Assembly (NCBI GenBank): GCA_964569715.1
Contig: CAZMUD010000017.1
Coordinates: forward strand, 1-18,809
Direction: 5' to 3'
DNA: 18,809 nt
DNA from: CAZMUD01 sp964569715
Lineage (GTDB): Bacteria; Chloroflexota; Dehalococcoidia; Dehalococcoidales; UBA2162
Part shown: positions 13,726 to 18,809 of the stretch, piece by piece
Layout: each line of letters starts with the position of its first letter
Numbering within the stretch: the stretch's first letter is position 1
Position numbers and translations under genes: made by a program
The notes under the pieces: model-generated
What the model saw: only the letters and a program-made list of their open reading frames with translations
The model's database searches: none
What the model was told of the DNA's origin: nothing

Positions 13726-14700
13726 ATGATGATGAACCATAAGCTACTGGAAGTAAAGAACTTGAAGAAATACTATCCGGTTACCGGGGGACTGCTTTCT
13801 CAACACCTTGGTGATGTAAAGGCAGTAGATGGTGTGTCTTTCTATATCGAAGAAGGAGAGGCTCTGGGGTTGGTGGGTGAATCAGGGTGTGGCAAGTCCA
13901 CACTGGGCAGGGTAATATTGAGATTGGAGGAGCCGACCGAGGGGGAGATTATTTACCGAAGCACCGATATCACCAGGCTAAACAAGAGGGGATTGAGAGA
14001 ATTACGAAAGGAAATGCAGATGATTTTTCAGGACCCTCAGTCCTTCCTTGACCCGAGGATGACTGTCGGTCAATCCATAGGTGAAGCTCTACTCATCCAC
14101 GGTATGAAAGATGACAAAGAGCGGGAACAAAGGGTAACGGAGATACTGGAACGGGTGGGCTTAGAAGCGCAACACGCCCTACGCTACCCTCATGAGTTTA
14201 GCAGTGGGCAGAGGCAACGCATCGGTATTGGTCGGGCTCTCACTCTGAATCCCAAACTCATTATCGCTGATGAGCCGGTAAGTGCGCTAGATGTTTCTAT
14301 CCAGGCTCAAATCTTAAATCTAATGCTGGACCTGCGGGAGGAATTCGGTCTGGCATATCTATTCATTGCCCACGATTTATCGGTGATAAGACACGTCTCC
14401 CATCGGGTTGCCATAATGTATCTGGGCAAAATTGTTGAGCTTGCCACCAAGGATGAGATTTTTCAAAATCCCCTTCATCCATATACCGAAGCTCTATTAT
14501 CAGCTATCCCCGATATAAGACAAAAAAAGAAGACCAGAATTCTGCTTCCGGGTAGCGTTCCTTCCCCATTAAACCCACCACCAGGGTGCCGCTTCCACAC
14601 TCGCTGCCATCGGGTGTTACCAGTTTGCCACCAGGAAGAGCCGAACCTTAAGGACATTGGGGGCGAGCATCTGGTAGCATGCCATTTGTACGGAGCCTAA
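13726..14700 (+). CDS. ABC transporter ATPase, DppF/OppF type
   Basis: Second ATPase of the importer, 324 residues, pairing with the DppD-type protein. Walker A GESGCGKS at 51-58, signature FSSGQRQR at 158-165 (SSGQ rather than SGGQ, normal for DppF), Walker B LIIADEP and His216 in the H-loop are intact. The C-terminal domain repeats the four-cysteine pattern (288, 294, 301, 319). Three consecutive ATG codons open the gene, with AAAGGG just before them. It starts six bases after the previous stop and ends the operon. I see no clear intrinsic terminator in the 105 bases that follow. Confidence 0.95.
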   Translation: MMMNHKLLEVKNLKKYYPVTGGLLSQHLGDVKAVDGVSFYIEEGEALGLVGESGCGKSTLGRVILRLEEPTEGEIIYRSTDITRLNKRGLRELRKEMQMIFQDPQSFLDPRMTVGQSIGEALLIHGMKDDKEREQRVTEILERVGLEAQHALRYPHEFSSGQRQRIGIGRALTLNPKLIIADEPVSALDVSIQAQILNLMLDLREEFGLAYLFIAHDLSVIRHVSHRVAIMYLGKIVELATKDEIFQNPLHPYTEALLSAIPDIRQKKKTRILLPGSVPSPLNPPPGCRFHTRCHRVLPVCHQEEPNLKDIGGEHLVACHLYGA

Positions 14701-14859
14701 TCACCGCCAAATAATGCCATATCAGCCTGTTTAGAAAGGGTCTTTATATTATTTGTTTAGACATATTAGCGGTAAGCATCAGCTATGCTGTAAAATTGAG
14801 GGGGCTTGACAAAAACAAGCTACCTACTCAAAATGCTTAATACTATGAGTGAGGAAAAA

Positions 14860-15588
14860 ATGGGAAGTGCCCCTAATCTGGGTCGGATTTTAGGGGTTCG
14901 CATACGATTACATTACACCTGGTTTGCAGCTATTATCTTGATAACAGCCGCCGTGGTGACCCAGTTCTCAACGGCTTATCCTTTATGGCAGAGGATAATG
15001 CTTGGGGTAGCCGCCAGCTTGCTTTTTTTCATAACCCTAACTATTCGCGAACTTGTCCTCAGTTTCATAGCTACCAGTAAAGGTATCCCGGTGGAGAGTG
15101 TTACTTTGTTTGTCTTTGGGGGAGTGCCTCAGATAGCCAAAGAGGCTACCTTCCCCATTCTTGAGCTGTTATTGGCCGTGGTTGGGCTGTTGTCCAATCT
15201 GATAATAGCCGGAATATTTTACGTGGTTTATCTGATAATGGCACACGGTGGCAACATCATAATTGATGTGCTCGTCCAGTGGCTGGCATTTATTTTTTTT
15301 ATGCTGGCTTTGTTCCACTTTATACCCGCTTTTCCTCTAGATGGGGGCAGGATTTTGCGGGCACTCCTATGGAAAGCCACTGGCAACTATGAACGGGTAA
15401 CGCGCATTGCCAGCTGGACCGGGTGGAGTGTTGGTTTAATCTTCACCATTGGTGGTATTCTGATAATGATTTTCACACAACAATGGTTTGTCGGAATATT
15501 GCTGGCATTTCCCGGGTTGGTTTTACAGAATGCAGCCACACAGAGTCGTCGTCAGGCAGGGCAATATGGCTCTGCAACCAGCCAGTAA
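14860..15588 (+). CDS. Site-2 protease (M50) family membrane protein with lost zinc site
   Basis: Polytopic membrane protein, 242 residues, of the small S2P/M50B type (N-terminal LGRILGVRIRLHYTWF, then five or six helices). The second family motif is recognisable as FHFIPAFPLDGGR (152-164), with Asp161 kept but the usual Asn replaced by His153. The zinc motif HExxH should be at 63-67 but reads RELVL: both histidines are gone while the Glu stays. The usual AGP turn reads VGL. It is therefore probably not an active metalloprotease. The frame is open to a TTG at 14806, with ATGs at 14833 and 14845. ATG 14860 is chosen for GAGG five bases upstream and a family-like N-terminus. No neighbour suggests a substrate. 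Confidence 0.85.
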   Translation: MGSAPNLGRILGVRIRLHYTWFAAIILITAAVVTQFSTAYPLWQRIMLGVAASLLFFITLTIRELVLSFIATSKGIPVESVTLFVFGGVPQIAKEATFPILELLLAVVGLLSNLIIAGIFYVVYLIMAHGGNIIIDVLVQWLAFIFFMLALFHFIPAFPLDGGRILRALLWKATGNYERVTRIASWTGWSVGLIFTIGGILIMIFTQQWFVGILLAFPGLVLQNAATQSRRQAGQYGSATSQ

Positions 15589-15595
15589 TAGATTG

Positions 15596-17044
15596 TTAAC
15601 TGTCCAAATTAGCTCCCAACAATGCCTGCCCAGGAATTTCGTCAATAACTTTCCTTTGTCGGCTTTCTTTAGAGTAGATTCTCCATTCAGCTTTGAACCA
15701 CCGGAAGGGGCTTTCTGCTTGCGAGCATATTCGCAACCTCAAATCACGGGGGTCATCGGTTACCCATGACACGCGTGTAATGTTGGTCAGGGGTGTGCCT
15801 CTGACTATTTCAACTTCATAACGGCCACGCTCAATTCCCACAGGCAGTAACCCCTGCTGACAAATACTCCAATCTACCTGGACACGACTTCTGGGAGCAG
15901 CTCTGGTTCGTAAGTAGAGCCGACAATCTTCAGGATTATCAGGACTTAACCAGTGTGATGCCTGAATGCTCGTAAGAAGCGGGAACGAGCTCACCCGACT
16001 AACTCGGTAACTACTCCGCTTGCCCTCAGAAGGGTACTCGCCAACCACATCCTCCCACTCCTGCCACTCAGTATAGGACTCATTCATATGCTGTAGCCGA
16101 CCACTACTGGCAAGAACCTCACCGACAACGTCATCCCAGTAATCTGTTCCCAGTAGCCAATTAGCTTTATGTTCGAAAGTACCACTCCTGTCCAAGACGG
16201 AGTATTCTATACGCCAGCCAAAAAGATAGCGGAGGATTTGAGCCGCCATGAACTCAGCTACCTCATCCAAGGCTTCAAAATCGTTATGACAATACTCTCC
16301 ATAGTAGACTACATCAGCCCCATCAGAATATTGAGCTGATATTGGTATAATGACGTCATCCATGTTTCTGGGCAGAGCGTCAACTCCACCAATATCAAAT
16401 TGCTGACTAAGCGGTGCAGCTTCACCCGATATAAAAGCCAACCAGTGTTTATTGCCACCTACCCAACTCCCATCTTGAGAACTATCGTAGTAGGCTACAG
16501 AATCAAAAATCCCTCGGTCCGGTATTAACCATCGGGTTCGCCAATAATCCGATACAGAGCCACCTCCGGCAATATAATACCTATACATACTCTTAATTGG
16601 ACTATTGATAGTCACCACCAGTGCCACCTTGTCAGCTAAACCACCGGAATTCTGTGCTACTGCATAGAGGGCTGATTTACCTCCCATACTGTGCCCAATT
16701 AAGATTAGATTCTTCTTGTCATGGAAATGCTTATCAATGCTGTCAGCGATGTTATTAGCCCAAGTATCAATATCTACATCGTCCGGATAACACCTTGTCA
16801 ATGTATTAACCCGAATTTTGGTGCCGGGATTGGCTTGCTCGTAGCCAAGGATATACCACGGTAGTTGCTCCATGATGGAATCATCCAGAAGCTGCGAAGA
16901 ACAGGAAGTGCCACCAGCACCGTGAAGAAAAACGAAATTTAACTCCTTGACTTGAGTAGAGTCTTCCGGCGCTGATTGTACTGAGCTAGAGAAGACGAGT
17001 TGGAGGCACAGTCCAACAGCTATTAGCAATGCTAATCGTTTCAT
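15596..17044 (-). CDS. Secreted alpha/beta hydrolase (lipase-like) with unknown C-terminal domain
   Basis: A 482-residue exported serine hydrolase. A Sec signal peptide (MKRLALLIAVGLCLQLVF, cleavage near residue 24) leads into an alpha/beta-hydrolase core: oxyanion segment HGAGG at 41-45, nucleophile elbow GHSMGG with Ser119, probable acid Asp229 or Asp230 in MDDVIIPISAQ, and probable His253 in CHND. After about residue 280 comes a domain of about 200 residues rich in Trp, Arg and Tyr that I do not recognise. An open frame runs back to 17152. ATG 17044 is preferred because it begins the signal peptide and has AAGG six bases upstream. Its stop faces that of the S2P-like gene seven bases away. 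Lipase, esterase or amidase activity cannot be separated by sequence. Confidence 0.88.
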   Translation of the reverse strand: MKRLALLIAVGLCLQLVFSSSVQSAPEDSTQVKELNFVFLHGAGGTSCSSQLLDDSIMEQLPWYILGYEQANPGTKIRVNTLTRCYPDDVDIDTWANNIADSIDKHFHDKKNLILIGHSMGGKSALYAVAQNSGGLADKVALVVTINSPIKSMYRYYIAGGGSVSDYWRTRWLIPDRGIFDSVAYYDSSQDGSWVGGNKHWLAFISGEAAPLSQQFDIGGVDALPRNMDDVIIPISAQYSDGADVVYYGEYCHNDFEALDEVAEFMAAQILRYLFGWRIEYSVLDRSGTFEHKANWLLGTDYWDDVVGEVLASSGRLQHMNESYTEWQEWEDVVGEYPSEGKRSSYRVSRVSSFPLLTSIQASHWLSPDNPEDCRLYLRTRAAPRSRVQVDWSICQQGLLPVGIERGRYEVEIVRGTPLTNITRVSWVTDDPRDLRLRICSQAESPFRWFKAEWRIYSKESRQRKVIDEIPGQALLGANLDS

Positions 17045-17110
17045 AATACCTTCACACATTTTACCACCAAATAAAACCGATTGGAGGCCTATCAGGCACT
17101 TAGCCATCCG

Positions 17111-17139
17111 CTTATATCCTATATCATACGGGAATTGAA
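17111..17139 (-). promoter_or_regulatory. Possible promoter of the secreted hydrolase
   Basis: Minus-strand TTCAAT (-35, 17134-17139), a 17-base spacer and TATAAG (-10, 17111-17116). The -10 is good and the -35 poor. Transcription would start near 17104, giving a leader of about 60 bases. Confidence 0.35.
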
Positions 17140-17298
17140 GGCAAAATGGCAAAGGTGAGAGGCAGATACAAAGGGCAAAGTCAGCGAAAAAGTGAAGAAA
17201 TGCTAAAGAGGAAATTGGTGGGGAGTTCCAGGCTTCCTCTTCTTTGGTGAGCGGTACTGTACAATAGGTAGAACCTTTGAATTAGCTTTTAGTCTCAC

Positions 17299-17373
17299 CT
17301 AGCGGCAAAATTGTTCCTTTTTTGTTCCACAGTTCTGGCAGTAACAACAAGACGGATTGTTGGATTCCTTCAT
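17299..17373 (-). CDS. Tiny cysteine-rich ORF, zinc-ribbon-like
   Basis: A 24-codon frame from ATG (17371-17373) to TAG (17299-17301). It encodes MKESNNPSCCYCQNCGTKKEQFCR, with the CxxCG and later FC pattern of a zinc ribbon knuckle. There is no ribosome site, and an in-frame TGA lies five codons upstream of the ATG, so it is more likely a remnant of a larger zinc-ribbon protein than a working gene. Chance cannot be excluded at this length. Confidence 0.2.
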   Translation of the reverse strand: MKESNNPSCCYCQNCGTKKEQFCR

Positions 17374-17407
17374 ATTACAGATAACTCATCAACTAAGTGA
17401 GGAATTC

Positions 17408-17426
17408 ACTCCCCCCGTCTCCACCA
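17408..17426 (+). repeat. tmRNA 3'-end-like sequence (possible attachment-site remnant)
   Basis: ACTCCCCCCGTCTCCACCA matches the conserved 3' end of tmRNA genes (T-arm strand, acceptor strand, CCA). Its CGTCTCC pairs fully, with two G-U pairs, to the GGGGGCG acceptor strand of the ssrA at the left edge. Just before it, AATTC replaces the T-loop GGTTCGA, and no tRNA-like body lies upstream. It points opposite to ssrA. Confidence 0.4.
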
Positions 17427-17437
17427 GAAATTAATAG

Positions 17438-17472
17438 AGCGCCAGGCGTTTGAAACTGGCGCTTTTGTATTT
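17438..17472 (+). terminator. Strong intrinsic terminator
   Basis: AGCGCCAG (17438-17445), a 10-base loop and the perfect complement CTGGCGCT (17456-17463), followed on the plus strand by TTTTGTATTT. It begins 12 bases after the tmRNA-3'-like sequence. No plus-strand gene nearby explains it, so it may belong to that RNA-gene remnant. Confidence 0.7.
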
Positions 17473-17643
17473 GGCTGAATGGAATAATGGTATATGTCGC
17501 GATTTTGATAAAAATGGCGGGAAAATAAAGAAATGTGAGGTAGTAAGTATTGACAGCATTCTAGCTAGTTCCCCATGAAAAAGGCAGGCGCGAGTGAGTG
17601 TGAAACTGCTACAATAGAGCAAACAAGAAGGAGGGCAGGCCAG

Positions 17644-17766
17644 ATGCTTCGTTTAGATAGTAGCCGTCGAGAACAACCAATGATATGGGAGGCGGTATTA
17701 GCGCTGGAGCTTTTCCAGATGAACGAGGAACCGGCCCGTGCAGTGATGAGGCATTTGATAAGGTAA
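17644..17766 (+). CDS. Possible 40-residue small protein
   Basis: An ATG at 17644 preceded by AAGGAGG at nine bases opens a 40-codon frame, which begins MLRLDSSRREQP and continues as a probable amphipathic helix (IWEAVLALELFQMNEEPARAVMRHLIR). The frame extends upstream to an ATG at 17575 without a ribosome site. No known family comes to mind. It ends five bases before the convergent enoyl-CoA hydratase stop. The strong ribosome site is the only positive evidence, and it has no clear promoter. Confidence 0.35.
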   Translation: MLRLDSSRREQPMIWEAVLALELFQMNEEPARAVMRHLIR

Positions 17767-17771
17767 AAATC

Positions 17772-18521
17772 TCACCTGCCCTTGAATTTTGGTTCCCTTT
17801 TCTCTTGAAAAGCCCTAGCCCCTTCCTTAAAATCCTCACTGTCAAATTGAGTTTGTACAAATTTCTTGAATTCTCTCCCGGCCTGTGCAACCGGAGTGTC
17901 CATTATTTTGTACATTCCGTACTTAACTATTCTTAAACTTAAAGGGGCAAATTTCTTTAGCTTTTCAGCCCAGCTAATGGCTGTGTCCATAAGCTCTGCT
18001 CTAGGAACAACCTTGTTGACAAGACCCACTTCATATGCTTTTTGGGCATCAAACCAGGCACCCAATAAATAAAATTCCATACTTTGTTTGAATGTCATAT
18101 AAGGGCGGTATTCAATTATACCTCCCACTCTACCGGCTCTTATCTCAGGGAAGCCAAATTGAGCATCCTCGGCAGCGATAGTTAAATCGCAAGCCTTAAC
18201 CGCCAGACCATTACCAGCACCCATAGCCAATCCATGGACAGCGCCAATGATAGGTTTTAGAACTTGTATGCCATTCACCGGGTATGACCTAGCAACAGTC
18301 CCCGGCTCTAACGCTCCCGGAGTTATGTCGGCACCACCACAAAAGGCTTCGCCAACTCCACTAAGAATAGCTATCTTAGCATCAGGGTCTTGTTCGAAGC
18401 GATCCCATGTTTTACTTAACTTAGTGACCATCTCCGTGTTTATGGCATTCAGTTTCTCGGGGCGATTTAGTGTTATGTAAGCAATCTGGTCTTTCACTTC
18501 ATAAAGAACTACATTAGCCAT
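17772..18521 (-). CDS. Enoyl-CoA hydratase/isomerase family protein
   Basis: Crotonase-fold acyl-CoA enzyme, 249 residues, the usual length. It probably hydrates or isomerises an enoyl-CoA in fatty- or aromatic-acid breakdown. The oxyanion-hole loops are FCGGAD (60-65) and GLAMGAGNGLA (97-107). Both catalytic glutamates of true hydratases appear to be present: Glu126 in FGFPE and Glu149 in SMEFYLLG. The loop between them, RAGRVGGIIEYRPYM, differs from the common GAGGTQRL, so the substrate may be unusual. ATG at 18521 has GGGAGGAG nine bases upstream. It stands alone in the window, so its pathway is not shown. Other crotonase reactions (dehalogenase, CoA hydrolase, decarboxylase) remain possible. 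Confidence 0.93.
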   Translation of the reverse strand: MANVVLYEVKDQIAYITLNRPEKLNAINTEMVTKLSKTWDRFEQDPDAKIAILSGVGEAFCGGADITPGALEPGTVARSYPVNGIQVLKPIIGAVHGLAMGAGNGLAVKACDLTIAAEDAQFGFPEIRAGRVGGIIEYRPYMTFKQSMEFYLLGAWFDAQKAYEVGLVNKVVPRAELMDTAISWAEKLKKFAPLSLRIVKYGMYKIMDTPVAQAGREFKKFVQTQFDSEDFKEGARAFQEKREPKFKGR

Positions 18522-18809
18522 TACTTGTCTCCTCCCTCATTTTATATATCATTCCAGTTCTACGGCTTAATCTTAACCCATTACTTTGGACTGCACCCCT
18601 GCAAGTGGACAGGTAAGGTTAGGAGAGCCTGGCGGGTTAGTCCATTGTTCTCCTGAATAAGCACTAATTCCTCGAAGTCATTCGGTGAGCGGTTTACTGT
18701 GGGCTCATTTCACCCTTCAGGAGTGCCTCAGTTATAATCTATTCTCAAGTATAGTAATTGCTATATTAGATTTAAGAGTTCAAATATGCACAGTGCTAGC
18801 TCCGACCAG
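18522..18809. other. Right-edge intergenic region, no gene seen
   Basis: These 288 bases hold no coding frame I can support. Visible items are the ribosome site of the enoyl-CoA hydratase gene, the plus-strand promoter-like pair at 18709-18738, and an AT-rich dyad TATAG/CTATA (18750-18765) of uncertain meaning. Confidence 0.5.
18709..18738 (+). promoter_or_regulatory. Possible plus-strand promoter for a gene beyond the window
   Basis: TTCACC (18709-18714), an 18-base spacer and a perfect TATAAT (18733-18738). The small dyad TATAG-N6-CTATA at 18750-18765 lies just downstream of the expected start and could be an operator. It reads out of the window, so no target gene is visible. Confidence 0.28.

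Noticed and set aside
14806..14832. TTGACA at 14806-14811, either as a TTG start or as a -35
   Set aside because: As a start it gives a non-family N-terminus; as a -35 the matching -10 is only CAAAAT. It may still be a weak promoter for the S2P-like gene.
17340..17426. A complete tRNA or second tmRNA ending in CCACCA
   Set aside because: No D-arm, anticodon arm or paired T-arm can be drawn upstream, and the T-loop is broken; only the last 19 bases fit.
18750..18765. AT-rich dyad TATAG-N6-CTATA
   Set aside because: Five-base arms in AT-rich sequence occur easily by chance; noted only as a possible operator.

Overview
The window looks like chromosomal DNA from an anaerobic bacterium, most likely of the Chloroflexota (Dehalococcoidia-like). 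This is an inference from gene style and content: Opp/Dpp transporters, iron-sulfur and molybdenum redox modules, GTG/TTG starts and a Gly-initiated tmRNA tag. No single gene proves the taxon. There is no rRNA, CRISPR array, transposase or integrase, and I recognise no phage gene.

Left edge (1-830, minus strand): smpB is followed 20 bases later by the tmRNA gene ssrA, whose 3' tRNA-like end runs off the window. Together they form the trans-translation system for stalled ribosomes. smpB has a good sigma-70-type promoter so close to its ATG that the mRNA would be nearly leaderless.

Centre-left (945-8570, minus strand): a redox block read right to left. It begins with tatA, with its own promoter and a downstream intrinsic terminator. 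Next come a Tat-exported molybdopterin oxidoreductase (A), a four-cluster ferredoxin subunit (B) and an NrfD/PsrC membrane subunit (C). A cytoplasmic-type double-cluster ferredoxin with an extra four-cysteine tail, a 71-residue two-helix membrane protein and a 677-residue fusion of a NarI/HdrE-like membrane domain to an HdrD-like Fe-S domain complete it. Intergenic gaps from A to the last gene are 5-31 bases. The layout resembles Hmc/Tmc transmembrane complexes, but a molybdoenzyme stands where the periplasmic multihaem cytochrome would be. I infer one membrane complex or two coupled ones, linking a cytoplasmic donor/acceptor and the quinone pool to an extracytoplasmic Mo reaction. The substrate is unknown. 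The residue aligned by eye with the usual Mo ligand appears to be Glu.

Centre-right (8835-14700, plus strand): a complete peptide/nickel-type ABC importer (binding protein, two permeases, two ATPases) in a tight operon. An unusual nested inverted repeat lies just upstream.

Right (14860-18809): a site-2-protease family membrane protein that has lost both zinc-binding histidines of HExxH; convergent to it, a secreted alpha/beta hydrolase with an unassigned C-terminal domain; then about 730 bases poor in genes. That gap holds a sequence like the 3' end of tmRNA (inverted relative to ssrA), a strong terminator and two tiny ORFs. A minus-strand enoyl-CoA hydratase/isomerase follows, and the last 288 bases hold no gene I can support.
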